The notes: a model not told the origin generated them from the letters alone. 64,000 nt of DNA from Galaxea fascicularis (GCA_948470475.1 OX419338.1:5891205-5955204); one strand, 5' to 3'. Counted from the first letter of the stretch, positions 10,525 to 35,660 are shown. Translations and numbers: made by a program.

Positions 10525-13500
10525 TAAGATCTAGAGAGAAAAGGGTTTGATATCAATCAAGAGTTAAGGAACCGCAGTCATTGTCCATCTCACTCTCCTG
10601 AAACCCTGTCTGCTACTAGACTCAAGGGAGTGTAAACACAACTACCAGTTTGACTATTGCTGTCCATAACTGTGAGGCTTTCATAGGGACAGGTGGTTCC
10701 CCTTTTGTTATGCTGATGCAAAAGTTCTTACTCTGTGAAAGTGTTTTAGTCTTGGAGTTGCAAATCAATCTAGTGAAAGGGGAAGTTGTCATCATCTTAA
10801 GTTGCTTTAGATTTAATAATAAGATGGACAGCTTAAGAGAACTGGTCACCAAGAAAGTTTTTTGTTGCAGCAACCAGGTCTCATTAACACTGGCTTGTCA
10901 TTAACAATTTTAAGAAAAGGTACCCTCATGTCCAATACACCTGAATCAAGTTGAATCGTTGGCAATTACAGACGATTCAACTCACTGGAAGTCAGATCAT
11001 GCTCAACCTTAACTTTTTAACAAACTAATCCATGGGCTAGTGGATTCTAAAATATACTATTGAAATGGTGTCATATGGTGGCCAAACTCGATCTCCTCTC
11101 AAGACCAATATTGCGATTACCAAGCTTTTATCAGGGAATTTTATTTATTTATTTTTTGGAGGGGATCAACTTTATAATAGCTCAAAACCGATCGAATTTC
11201 TCTTCGTCAATTTGAGTACTGTCTTCAAAACCTCTTTCATTATTAGCAGCCCAGTGACAATTGGTTCTCAAATTTAACTAGCCCAAACCAACTTTCTACT
11301 ACAGTCCTAGGCTGGTGGACTAACGCTAAGGTTGAGTACTGGCTAGTACACGTAGTAACTATTTCACAGGCCTTTTCCTAATGTTCGACCATTTCACACT
11401 TGTTTATTAATAATTCCCCCATTGTGTCCTAGTTAGATGGTTGCTGCTCAGTTGGTTATTATTATTAATAACCCTCTGCACTTAACGTCAATATTCTGGG
11501 TTTCTTGGCATCCTACGGACAAAATCTTTGACTTAACATGAACTACTGCCAGTTTTTTTATAAGCAGTATTGTTCAGGGCACTAATTAGTTTTTACTATA
11601 TCGTGCCCTTCTCCATTTTATTTTCTTATACTTTAATTACTCTATTTTTGTTTGGAGAAAAAATTAAAATACAAATACAAAATACAATACTGCCAGTAAT
11701 CACAAAGCTTTCATTACAAAAAAAGGAAAGTGCTGATCAGAGACGTCATTTTCTGTTTTTATTGTGCAAATGGATATAGACATTAATGTACATGCTCTTT
11801 TCCATTACTTATCAAAAAAGAAAGGTCTGTTTTAACTGATATGAATAAAATTATACCTGATGATTTTGATATTTCCTAGAATGTGCCATCCAGACTACAA
11901 TTAAGGGAAAAAAAACTGCTAAAATCTATTACTATTTCGACTGGATATGTTTTAGTTCAATTTTATCCTTGGTTTGAATTTTATCCTCCTTTGTTTTGGG
12001 GTATGGTCATGTACATGTATGGTAATGCGTTCGAAACAAAAAAAATTAAACTAAGTATAAAATTGAACCATAACAGATATACGTACTACAGTAATAACTG
12101 TACACTTGTCTTGTGTTTAATCTACTGGTTAAGAAGTCCTGATGAAACCCTTTTTTTGTGTGCTTGATATTAATTTTGTCATCTTCAGACATCCCATTAA
12201 ACACAAGTAAAGATTGTGTCTAGAATCCAACATTTCCTGAGTTTTGCTATCAGGATAACTAAAGCACAATCATATAAGCCTTTGGTTCAATCAGGAAATC
12301 TTTATGAAGCATTAATAAATTTTATGTTTCTCACATAACTTGGAATGGTGTAAAAATCCTTGCTATAATAGTTTGCAGGAAACTAGCAACAAAGTAATTA
12401 AGGCATCAAGATTGATGCTGACAACACGACCAGGCTTGTACAGTACATCTGCTCTGGTCTTCTTCATAAAGAGAAATGAGGTTTGAGCTGGATTTCACTG
12501 CTCTGTTTGTGGCTAGAAGTTGAGCCCAAGACCAGAGCTTAGTTATTCAAAGCATGACGGAACTGTACACAGGGTTAATGAAAATTTTGATGAATTCCCT
12601 GCCTCTACCCCAGTCGCTCGCGATAGATTATTTTGGGGATGTTTGAGTTAATTATTAAGAAAAGCAGGGACAAAAATTAATAATAATCATTAAGAAGTGC
12701 TAACAAATAATTTCATTGATCAGTAATAATTAATATCGATTAAGCTTAAGTTGGTTATGACCAAAACTATTGATAAAATAGGTAGATTTACATGTAGAAT
12801 ATTAAGAACAAAACCAATAAATAATAAAAATAATTACAATTTGTAAACTGAAACTAAATGACCATTTATTTCTCAAGAAATGTTTTTACTATTGGTACTA
12901 ATCAAAAGCTGAAATAATGTGAGCATGTCAGTGCTGTAATACATAGCTTTAAAAATTATACTAACCCTCTTTTATTTTGTAAGAAATAAACTAAGGTCTA
13001 CTAAAATATAATTCTCATTTTTCAAAGGTTATAAAGCACATGTACAGGGATGAATGACCCTTTAACTTAATAAATGAATGCGATGCTTGGTTTAATCTAA
13101 TTACTTCCTCCTTTAGTTAAAACATAGGCTGAGATGGGCTGTGTGCAAGGTGTAAAAAAATAACTCTAAGAGGATCTCAAAGAGATGACATGTAAAATGT
13201 GCACGCAAAAAAAAAAACAAGAAAAGAATGACTTTGTGGTTCCACAAAATATCCATACCTCCCTTCCCCCCCCCCCAATGGATGGTTTTTTGGTTTGCAC
13301 CCCCCCTCCCTCTGAAAATCCCAATTTAGCTCCATAATTTACTTTAAAACATTTGCTTTTTGCCACCCCTTCCCCCTTAGAATTTCCACCGACCTTCCGT
13401 AGGTGGGGTGAGGAGGGGCGTATGGATTGTTTTTCAAACTGTGTGCAATAAAGTTACTACAGTACAAGCTGAGCTGGCTGTATGCCTAGGCAAGTTTTGA

Positions 13501-13753
13501 AACATCTTTGGTTCTGCAGTCAAATGTCAACTGTTTCTGAGAAGTGATGCATGAAAAATATTATAGTCTAACCAATAATGATTTCAAAACAAATTGGAAA
13601 AAATTTCCGAGTGTAAAATATTTAATCCATAATTTACATACACTGTAGGCAGATATCTTGAAAATATTTGTACTAAAAATCTGTCTAGTTTGGAAAATTA
13701 AAAATGTAATAAAAAGTGTTAAGCCTTTTAACAAACATTGCAATAACATTCAA
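10525..13753. other. Intergenic region between convergent FLASH-like and FAM76 genes
   Basis: AT-rich sequence with no convincing coding exon. Positions 10528-10629 continue the FLASH frame as an open 34-codon stretch after two stops. A G/C-biased block at 13249-13429 begins and ends with inverted ATCCATACCTCCC / GGGGCGTATGGAT and is probably a small foldback repeat. The last part must hold both 3' UTRs; AATAAA-like hexamers are too common here to choose one. Confidence 0.5.
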
Positions 13754-24510
<10,757 letters not shown>

Positions 24511-25280
24511 TATGAAAGATTGAGAGAGCCTAAAAATAAGTTGGAAATTGACCACGGTTTTGTCACACGATCGCCGGCGACTGCGACTGCTTCTCCGTGT
24601 GATTAATGTAAGCCTGCGGTTATCTTAAACAGCGGATCACCATGGAAACGCGTATGGACCTCATGTATCCCCCATTATTTTGTATTTAGAACATTGTTAT
24701 GCAACTGGCGTTTTTCCGCTACAGCGCGCCCATTCATTGCCTATTTCATGGTCACATGACATCTAACAATGAAACTGTTTACCGCCAAATGCCTTGAGAG
24801 GGCAAAATCGCGAAAACTATGAAATCCAGCGGGAAGCAATTCACTGTTACCTGCGAAATGTTGACCGCTGCTACACGTGATCAGAGCGTGCAGTTGGAGG
24901 TGGCCCGATGTTGTCGCTGGAATCTCAGCGAATCTCTCGTTTTTCAAAATTTGCCTTTGTTTCTGTTTTCCACCGATTTGATCTATTTGTTTTGCTATAT
25001 AACAAATCACTTAATGACTAGTCCCTTGGGAAACAGTGAATTTTGTTTGCCGAGAATCTCAATTAAGTGAGATTAAGTCAGTTATTTGTTAATGTGTACC
25101 CTGTATATTCTTTTATACCATGCAAGAGAAAATACAGCCAATCAGAATGCAGGAAAGCCGTTATTCCACCGAACCATGCAATTCAACGGTATCACACCCA
25201 ACCTTCCCAACATCCAACGCATCGATTATGTAAGGCTACGTTTCCTATGACATGGTATAAAATAGATATGCAAGGCTTTT

Positions 25281-25400
25281 TCGTGGTATACCATAGAATA
25301 TCCCACTCGTCCGTTATATTTTCGTTGCGTACACACTCGCCTAAAGGCTCGTGTGTATAAAAAAAAATACAAGTGACTCGTGGGATATTACACGGCATCC
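25281..25400. repeat. Foldback repeat with core hairpin
   Basis: AATATCCCACTCGT and its inverted form ACTCGTGGGATATT flank a hairpin core ACACTCGCCTAAAGGCTCGTGT at about 25331-25352. Confidence 0.6.
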
Positions 25401-25420
25401 ACTCGAAAGCATTCCATACC

Positions 25421-25572
25421 TAGCATGCATACCCTTGTATATCCCTGTATACCCTTTTATACCCCTGTATGCCCCTGTATACCTCTATATACCCTTATAC
25501 ACCCCTGTATACCCACACACACTCGTGTATATTCTTGTATACCACTGTAAACCCATATATACCCCTGTATAC
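25421..25572. repeat. Degenerate 11-13 bp minisatellite, consensus near CCTGTATACCCC
   Basis: At least eleven diverged units (TGTATACCCTTTTATACCCC and similar). It ends about 530 bp before the 27-bp array. Confidence 0.75.
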
Positions 25573-26103
25573 GATAAGATAAAATAAGATCAACTTAATT
25601 TAATCACGCTAGCCTGTTCAACAATGTAAAAAAAAAACTCGTTTCCAGTAGTGGCGTGTGGTAATTAAAAAAATAAAAATATACTAAATAACTAAACTAT
25701 TCACGCATTAATTATTACCTAAAACTATATAAAACGTATCCAAAGTTGCACAATTACGTATTTCATTCGGTAAAAAATACCAGGCCCTGTACCCATTATA
25801 GCTACAACTCTTCTTTATTAGAAATACATTCTGTGACAATAAAAGGGTAACTTATTATCAGCAATCCTTAGATATTAACTCTTCCCTAAACAAGAGTTCC
25901 CAAAAATATCGGAAAGGCCAACACCAGTGCCACGTCATGGAGCACCTTCAACAGTTCCCTAGTCTAAATATAGAGTCCCTTTCCTTAGTAAACAAAAACA
26001 AAGATAACACATGTGTCATTCACACTATCCAGCATAGTTTATGCAACGCACCGTTACCCCAAGAAAAATAACTCCCCCACATAGCCCTGTATATGGGTTA
26101 GGG

Positions 26104-29100
26104 TTGGAACCACCACCCACCCGGCCACACTTGGAACCACCACCCACCCGGCCACACTTGGAACCACCACCCACCCGGCCACACTTGGAACCACCACCCA
26201 CCCGGCCACACTTGGAACCACCACCCACCCGGCCACACTTGGAACCACCACCCACCCGGCCACACTTGGAACCACCACCCACCCGGCCACACTTGGAACC
26301 ACCACCCACCCGGCCACACTTGGAACCACCACCCACCCGGCCACACTTGGAACCACCACCCACCCGGCCACACTTGGAACCACCACCCACCCGGCCACAC
26401 TTGGAACCACCACCCACCCGGCCACACTTGGAACCACCACCCACCCGGCCACACTTGGAACCACCACCCACCCGGCCACACTTGGAACCACCACCCACCC
26501 GGCCACACTTGGAACCACCACCCACCCGGCCACACTTGGAACCACCACCCACCCGGCCACACTTGGAACCACCACCCACCCGGCCACACTTGGAACCACC
26601 ACCCACCCGGCCACACTTGGAACCACCACCCACCCGGCCACACTTGGAACCACCACCCACCCGGCCACACTTGGAACCACCACCCACCCGGCCACACTTG
26701 GAACCACCACCCACCCGGCCACACTTGGAACCACCACCCACCCGGCCACACTTGGAACCACCACCCACCCGGCCACACTTGGAACCACCACCCACCCGGC
26801 CACACTTGGAACCACCACCCACCCGGCCACACTTGGAACCACCACCCACCCGGCCACACTTGGAACCACCACCCACCCGGCCACACTTGGAACCACCACC
26901 CACCCGGCCACACTTGGAACCACCACCCACCCGGCCACACTTGGAACCACCACCCACCCGGCCACACTTGGAACCACCACCCACCCGGCCACACTTGGAA
27001 CCACCACCCACCCGGCCACACTTGGAACCACCACCCACCCGGCCACACTTGGAACCACCACCCACCCGGCCACACTTGGAACCACCACCCACCCGGCCAC
27101 ACTTGGAACCACCACCCACCCGGCCACACTTGGAACCACCACCCACCCGGCCACACTTGGAACCACCACCCACCCGGCCACACTTGGAACCACCACCCAC
27201 CCGGCCACACTTGGAACCACCACCCACCCGGCCACACTTGGAACCACCACCCACCCGGCCACACTTGGAACCACCACCCACCCGGCCACACTTGGAACCA
27301 CCACCCACCCGGCCACACTTGGAACCACCACCCACCCGGCCACACTTGGAACCACCACCCACCCGGCCACACTTGGAACCACCACCCACCCGGCCACACT
27401 TGGAACCACCACCCACCCGGCCACACTTGGAACCACCACCCACCCGGCCACACTTGGAACCACCACCCACCCGGCCACACTTGGAACCACCACCCACCCG
27501 GCCACACTTGGAACCACCACCCACCCGGCCACACTTGGAACCACCACCCACCCGGCCACACTTGGAACCACCACCCACCCGGCCACACTTGGAACCACCA
27601 CCCACCCGGCCACACTTGGAACCACCACCCACCCGGCCACACTTGGAACCACCACCCACCCGGCCACACTTGGAACCACCACCCACCCGGCCACACTTGG
27701 AACCACCACCCACCCGGCCACACTTGGAACCACCACCCACCCGGCCACACTTGGAACCACCACCCACCCGGCCACACTTGGAACCACCACCCACCCGGCC
27801 ACACTTGGAACCACCACCCACCCGGCCACACTTGGAACCACCACCCACCCGGCCACACTTGGAACCACCACCCACCCGGCCACACTTGGAACCACCACCC
27901 ACCCGGCCACACTTGGAACCACCACCCACCCGGCCACACTTGGAACCACCACCCACCCGGCCACACTTGGAACCACCACCCACCCGGCCACACTTGGAAC
28001 CACCACCCACCCGGCCACACTTGGAACCACCACCCACCCGGCCACACTTGGAACCACCACCCACCCGGCCACACTTGGAACCACCACCCACCCGGCCACA
28101 CTTGGAACCACCACCCACCCGGCCACACTTGGAACCACCACCCACCCGGCCACACTTGGAACCACCACCCACCCGGCCACACTTGGAACCACCACCCACC
28201 CGGCCACACTTGGAACCACCACCCACCCGGCCACACTTGGAACCACCACCCACCCGGCCACACTTGGAACCACCACCCACCCGGCCACACTTGGAACCAC
28301 CACCCACCCGGCCACACTTGGAACCACCACCCACCCGGCCACACTTGGAACCACCACCCACCCGGCCACACTTGGAACCACCACCCACCCGGCCACACTT
28401 GGAACCACCACCCACCCGGCCACACTTGGAACCACCACCCACCCGGCCACACTTGGAACCACCACCCACCCGGCCACACTTGGAACCACCACCCACCCGG
28501 CCACACTTGGAACCACCACCCACCCGGCCACACTTGGAACCACCACCCACCCGGCCACACTTGGAACCACCACCCACCCGGCCACACTTGGAACCACCAC
28601 CCACCCGGCCACACTTGGAACCACCACCCACCCGGCCACACTTGGAACCACCACCCACCCGGCCACACTTGGAACCACCACCCACCCGGCCACACTTGGA
28701 ACCACCACCCACCCGGCCACACTTGGAACCACCACCCACCCGGCCACACTTGGAACCACCACCCACCCGGCCACACTTGGAACCACCACCCACCCGGCCA
28801 CACTTGGAACCACCACCCACCCGGCCACACTTGGAACCACCACCCACCCGGCCACACTTGGAACCACCACCCACCCGGCCACACTTGGAACCACCACCCA
28901 CCCGGCCACACTTGGAACCACCACCCACCCGGCCACACTTGGAACCACCACCCACCCGGCCACACTTGGAACCACCACCCACCCGGCCACACTTGGAACC
29001 ACCACCCACCCGGCCACACTTGGAACCACCACCCACCCGGCCACACTTGGAACCACCACCCACCCGGCCACACTTGGAACCACCACCCACCCGGCCACAC

Positions 29101-32100
29101 TTGGAACCACCACCCACCCGGCCACACTTGGAACCACCACCCACCCGGCCACACTTGGAACCACCACCCACCCGGCCACACTTGGAACCACCACCCACCC
29201 GGCCACACTTGGAACCACCACCCACCCGGCCACACTTGGAACCACCACCCACCCGGCCACACTTGGAACCACCACCCACCCGGCCACACTTGGAACCACC
29301 ACCCACCCGGCCACACTTGGAACCACCACCCACCCGGCCACACTTGGAACCACCACCCACCCGGCCACACTTGGAACCACCACCCACCCGGCCACACTTG
29401 GAACCACCACCCACCCGGCCACACTTGGAACCACCACCCACCCGGCCACACTTGGAACCACCACCCACCCGGCCACACTTGGAACCACCACCCACCCGGC
29501 CACACTTGGAACCACCACCCACCCGGCCACACTTGGAACCACCACCCACCCGGCCACACTTGGAACCACCACCCACCCGGCCACACTTGGAACCACCACC
29601 CACCCGGCCACACTTGGAACCACCACCCACCCGGCCACACTTGGAACCACCACCCACCCGGCCACACTTGGAACCACCACCCACCCGGCCACACTTGGAA
29701 CCACCACCCACCCGGCCACACTTGGAACCACCACCCACCCGGCCACACTTGGAACCACCACCCACCCGGCCACACTTGGAACCACCACCCACCCGGCCAC
29801 ACTTGGAACCACCACCCACCCGGCCACACTTGGAACCACCACCCACCCGGCCACACTTGGAACCACCACCCACCCGGCCACACTTGGAACCACCACCCAC
29901 CCGGCCACACTTGGAACCACCACCCACCCGGCCACACTTGGAACCACCACCCACCCGGCCACACTTGGAACCACCACCCACCCGGCCACACTTGGAACCA
30001 CCACCCACCCGGCCACACTTGGAACCACCACCCACCCGGCCACACTTGGAACCACCACCCACCCGGCCACACTTGGAACCACCACCCACCCGGCCACACT
30101 TGGAACCACCACCCACCCGGCCACACTTGGAACCACCACCCACCCGGCCACACTTGGAACCACCACCCACCCGGCCACACTTGGAACCACCACCCACCCG
30201 GCCACACTTGGAACCACCACCCACCCGGCCACACTTGGAACCACCACCCACCCGGCCACACTTGGAACCACCACCCACCCGGCCACACTTGGAACCACCA
30301 CCCACCCGGCCACACTTGGAACCACCACCCACCCGGCCACACTTGGAACCACCACCCACCCGGCCACACTTGGAACCACCACCCACCCGGCCACACTTGG
30401 AACCACCACCCACCCGGCCACACTTGGAACCACCACCCACCCGGCCACACTTGGAACCACCACCCACCCGGCCACACTTGGAACCACCACCCACCCGGCC
30501 ACACTTGGAACCACCACCCACCCGGCCACACTTGGAACCACCACCCACCCGGCCACACTTGGAACCACCACCCACCCGGCCACACTTGGAACCACCACCC
30601 ACCCGGCCACACTTGGAACCACCACCCACCCGGCCACACTTGGAACCACCACCCACCCGGCCACACTTGGAACCACCACCCACCCGGCCACACTTGGAAC
30701 CACCACCCACCCGGCCACACTTGGAACCACCACCCACCCGGCCACACTTGGAACCACCACCCACCCGGCCACACTTGGAACCACCACCCACCCGGCCACA
30801 CTTGGAACCACCACCCACCCGGCCACACTTGGAACCACCACCCACCCGGCCACACTTGGAACCACCACCCACCCGGCCACACTTGGAACCACCACCCACC
30901 CGGCCACACTTGGAACCACCACCCACCCGGCCACACTTGGAACCACCACCCACCCGGCCACACTTGGAACCACCACCCACCCGGCCACACTTGGAACCAC
31001 CACCCACCCGGCCACACTTGGAACCACCACCCACCCGGCCACACTTGGAACCACCACCCACCCGGCCACACTTGGAACCACCACCCACCCGGCCACACTT
31101 GGAACCACCACCCACCCGGCCACACTTGGAACCACCACCCACCCTGCCACACTTGGAACCACCACCCACCCTGCCACACTTGGAACCACCACCCACCCTG
31201 CCACACTTGGAACCACCACCCACCCTGCCACACTTGGAACCACCACCCACCCTGCCACACTTGGAACCACCACCCACCCTGCCACACTTGGAACCACCAC
31301 CCACCCTGCCACACTTGGAACCACCACCCACCCTGCCACACTTGGAACCACCACCCACCCTGCCACACTTGGAACCACCACCCACCCTGCCACACTTGGA
31401 ACCACCACCCACCCTGCCACACTTGGAACCACCACCCACCCTGCCACACTTGGAACCACCACCCACCCTGCCACACTTGGAACCACCACCCACCCTGCCA
31501 CACTTGGAACCACCACCCACCCTGCCACACTTGGAACCACCACCCACCCTGCCACACTTGGAACCACCACCCACCCTGCCACACTTGGAACCACCACCCA
31601 CCCTGCCACACTTGGAACCACCACCCACCCTGCCACACTTGGAACCACCACCCACCCTGCCACACTTGGAACCACCACCCACCCTGCCACACTTGGAACC
31701 ACCACCCACCCTGCCACACTTGGAACCACCACCCACCCTGCCACACTTGGAACCACCACCCACCCTGCCACACTTGGAACCACCACCCACCCTGCCACAC
31801 TTGGAACCACCACCCACCCTGCCACACTTGGAACCACCACCCACCCTGCCACACTTGGAACCACCACCCACCCTGCCACACTTGGAACCACCACCCACCC
31901 TGCCACACTTGGAACCACCACCCACCCTGCCACACTTGGAACCACCACCCACCCTGCCACACTTGGAACCACCACCCACCCTGCCACACTTGGAACCACC
32001 ACCCACCCTGCCACACTTGGAACCACCACCCACCCTGCCACACTTGGAACCACCACCCACCCTGCCACACTTGGAACCACCACCCACCCTGCCACACTTG

Positions 32101-33857
32101 GAACCACCACCCACCCTGCCACACTTGGAACCACCACCCACCCTGCCACACTTGGAACCACCACCCACCCTGCCACACTTGGAACCACCACCCACCCTGC
32201 CACACTTGGAACCACCACCCACCCTGCCACACTTGGAACCACCACCCACCCTGCCACACTTGGAACCACCACCCACCCTGCCACACTTGGAACCACCACC
32301 CACCCTGCCACACTTGGAACCACCACCCACCCTGCCACACTTGGAACCACCACCCACCCTGCCACACTTGGAACCACCACCCACCCTGCCACACTTGGAA
32401 CCACCACCCACCCTGCCACACTTGGAACCACCACCCACCCTGCCACACTTGGAACCACCACCCACCCTGCCACACTTGGAACCACCACCCACCCTGCCAC
32501 ACTTGGAACCACCACCCACCCTGCCACACTTGGAACCACCACCCACCCTGCCACACTTGGAACCACCACCCACCCTGCCACACTTGGAACCACCACCCAC
32601 CCTGCCACACTTGGAACCACCACCCACCCTGCCACACTTGGAACCACCACCCACCCTGCCACACTTGGAACCACCACCCACCCTGCCACACTTGGAACCA
32701 CCACCCACCCTGCCACACTTGGAACCACCACCCACCCTGCCACACTTGGAACCACCACCCACCCTGCCACACTTGGAACCACCACCCACCCTGCCACACT
32801 TGGAACCACCACCCACCCTGCCACACTTGGAACCACCACCCACCCTGCCACACTTGGAACCACCACCCACCCTGCCACACTTGGAACCACCACCCACCCT
32901 GCCACACTTGGAACCACCACCCACCCTGCCACACTTGGAACCACCACCCACCCTGCCACACTTGGAACCACCACCCACCCTGCCACACTTGGAACCACCA
33001 CCCACCCTGCCACACTTGGAACCACCACCCACCCTGCCACACTTGGAACCACCACCCACCCTGCCACACTTGGAACCACCACCCACCCTGCCACACTTGG
33101 AACCACCACCCACCCTGCCACACTTGGAACCACCACCCACCCTGCCACACTTGGAACCACCACCCACCCTGCCACACTTGGAACCACCACCCACCCTGCC
33201 ACACTTGGAACCACCACCCACCCTGCCACACTTGGAACCACCACCCACCCTGCCACACTTGGAACCACCACCCACCCTGCCACACTTGGAACCACCACCC
33301 ACCCTGCCACACTTGGAACCACCACCCACCCTGCCACACTTGGAACCACCACCCACCCTGCCACACTTGGAACCACCACCCACCCTGCCACACTTGGAAC
33401 CACCACCCACCCTGCCACACTTGGAACCACCACCCACCCTGCCACACTTGGAACCACCACCCACCCTGCCACACTTGGAACCACCACCCACCCTGCCACA
33501 CTTGGAACCACCACCCACCCTGCCACACTTGGAACCACCACCCACCCTGCCACACTTGGAACCACCACCCACCCTGCCACACTTGGAACCACCACCCACC
33601 CTGCCACACTTGGAACCACCACCCACCCTGCCACACTTGGAACCACCACCCACCCTGCCACACTTGGAACCACCACCCACCCTGCCACACTTGGAACCAC
33701 CACCCACCCTGCCACACTTGGAACCACCACCCACCCTGCCACACTTGGAACCACCACCCACCCTGCCACACTTGGAACCACCACCCACCCTGCCACACTT
33801 GGAACCACCACCCACCCTGCCACACTTGGAACCACCACCCACCCTGCCACACTTGGA
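26104..33857. repeat. 27-bp minisatellite, 287 full units plus a 5-bp partial
   Basis: Plus-strand unit: TTGGAACCACCACCCACCCG then GCCACAC. Unit starts fall exactly on 26104 + 27k up to 33853, so there are no length changes. Units 1-186 have G at unit position 20; units 187-287 have T there, and the switch is at 31145. I noticed no other variant. On the minus strand the unit reads CAAGTGTGG-CCGGGTGGGTG-GTGGTTC, a G-rich strand able in principle to form quadruplexes. Because 27 is a multiple of 3 and lacks stops, long open frames (9-residue periods such as LEPPPTRPH) run through it on both strands; I regard these as by-products. Confidence 0.98.
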
Positions 33858-34559
33858 GAGTGTGTCGTTACAATAGAACATTAATGCGTTGAGTTTTTTT
33901 GGTAATTCGTATTCGTTTCTTGTAGTCATTGTTACCGGTTCATGTTAAGTCTTTTAATAGTTTTCAAGTTTTTTTTATTGTTTATTACGTAGATCTGTTG
34001 TTTTGCTGTATACTTTTTTGTATATTTTTCGGTGTTTATATTGATTGGTATTGAAGAGGAAAAAAATTTGATAGCTACTAGCAATGCTATATAGTGCATT
34101 TTCTAGTTTCTTTGCTGATGTTAAATATATTTGGTTCCAGTTGTTAAGTTACAGTGGTCTTTTTGGACTTGATTCATCAACGCATCCTGTAAACGGTAAG
34201 ATGTGTTTGATGAAAACTGTAACCTAAGCTTACGTGCTTGCCTAGTTTGCATGCACCTGCGCTGAGTTTCTATAATTCTTTCGTCGCAGCTTATTGATGA
34301 AACTCAATGTGTGTTTGTACAATGTCAAACATGTTGAATATGACATCTCGTTCTCAAATGCACATGACCGTGACGTGCTTGAGGCTACCTTGAACTGGTT
34401 CCTCAACCTGAAAATCGAAAATAGCCGTTTTAGTGATGAAGTAGTTAAAGACAAGTTCTACCCTATAAGTACTAAGTTCGTTATTCACTGCGAAAATACG
34501 TATAATATTAATCTGAATTACGATCGTAGGTAATGCTCGTCTTGGAATTATATTTGAAG

Positions 34560-34930
34560 AGAACAATCGCAAGTTTAAAACATACAATGATTATGAAACT
34601 GAAATTGCTAGAAATTGATATTGCTATTGCTCAAAACTCCAGAAAAGCTACTTTTATAAACTTCCGGGTTCTGGTGTAGCTAATCTCATGATCATGGAAC
34701 TTTCTCTCTATACCTTGGGTTGGCATGGGCTTTAAAGGTCAATCTTCGGAAAGATCAATTGAAATTGAGCAGCTGGGATGTATTGCTCCAAGGCCTTCAC
34801 AGGGGACGTTGTTTAGTTTGTTCTTGCAATTACAATCCATGCCCTGTCAAGAAATTCACCAGTTTCGACGATTCTTGAAATATGGGACATATAAGAGGGA
34901 AAAAAATTTACATCAGAAGCCTTTCACAAG
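34560..34930 (-). pseudogene. Decayed tyrosine-recombinase fragment (left arm copy)
   Basis: Minus-strand counterpart of the right-arm fragment at 54918-55450. Recognisable pieces are PLLYVPYFKNRR, GMDCNCKN and the DLSED end, spread over shifted frames with stops. It supports homology of the arms more than any function. Confidence 0.5.
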
Positions 34931-35176
34931 GCATAACTGAAGTGAAGAAAAAAACCGGCATAACGACTGACAAAGCAACCGTCCTCCATCTGACAAAGAT
35001 TGCAGAGAATACAAAAGTGAATCATTTAAGTAGATTTCGATAAAGATCTAAAAGCATTCCTTGATAAATGAATTCCGTAGTTACTATTCTCGGAGTATTT
35101 CTGTTGTAGTTAATGTTGTTTTTTTGTTAAATTACGTTGTAGACTTATAACAATAACTATGGACAATTGTTCCAGC

Positions 35177-35179
<3 letters not shown>

Positions 35180-35207
<28 letters not shown>

Positions 35208-35208
35208 A
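35180..35208. repeat. (AT)n microsatellite
   Basis: About 14 AT units, in the left arm only. Confidence 0.9.
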
Positions 35209-35404
35209 CTGAAATAGCACCAATCTTGATTTTCTTTATTTCATTAACTTTTTGCACATAATTCAAAAATTACGGTTGGTTACTCTAGAAATAGGTATAA
35301 GGTTGTGTATCAGTCGAAGTGATCCATCTTAAAAAAGAATTATTAAAAATTATCGTTTAAGTTTGGAATATACGATTTCCTTTTCCAATTTCACGTGCTT
35401 ACTA

Positions 35405-35660
35405 AATGTTCAAAAAAATTTGACTGTCTAATTAAGGAGATGCTTTTTATAAGAAAGCTTAAAAAACCACCCCTAAACGTGCAAACGGACTCGATTCGCG
35501 CGAAGGTATTCACTTGTAGAATTTGTGATTATTTGCTATTATGCTAATTTGTAGAGACTCTATTGAAATGAAATCTTCGCAATTTTTATTCACTTTGCCT
35601 TGAGAATGGTGTCACGATGAAGCCGAAACGTTGGCTATTAAAACGTTAACATTTGCTTGC
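35405..35660 (+). mobile_element. Penelope-like element 3' end (left arm copy)
   Basis: A frame from about 35405 reads KCSKKFDCLIKEMLFIRKLK, then SIRAKVFT: the GIY-YIG C-terminal signature also seen at 22199-22300. It is followed by a pLTR-like sequence (GGTGTCACGATGAAGCCGAA, ACGTTGGC). The counterpart is at 54500-54790 on the minus strand. Confidence 0.75.

Larger units (their letters stand above)
24511..26103. other. Intergenic region upstream of FAM76, repeat-rich
   Basis: Contains the FAM76 promoter side (24511 to about 24700), including CACCATGGAAAC near 24637, which resembles an RFX X-box half. A foldback block follows at about 25230-25400. Positions 25421-25572 are a degenerate TATACCCCTGTA repeat. 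The rest shows no supported gene. The final bases before the 27-bp array read GGGTTAGGGTTGG. Confidence 0.5.

Noticed and set aside
26092..26105. Interstitial telomere at the left edge of the 27-bp array
   Set aside because: Only about two TTAGGG-like units, which is too few to separate from chance; kept as a minor remark only.
26025..33929. Very long open frames (about 2,600 codons) on both strands of the 27-bp array
   Set aside because: They exist in several frames at once, consist only of repeat translations, and lack any non-repeat domain or splice context.
34290..34530. 79-codon frame at the outer part of the left arm
   Set aside because: The homologous right-arm sequence does not keep the frame open, so no coding constraint is visible.
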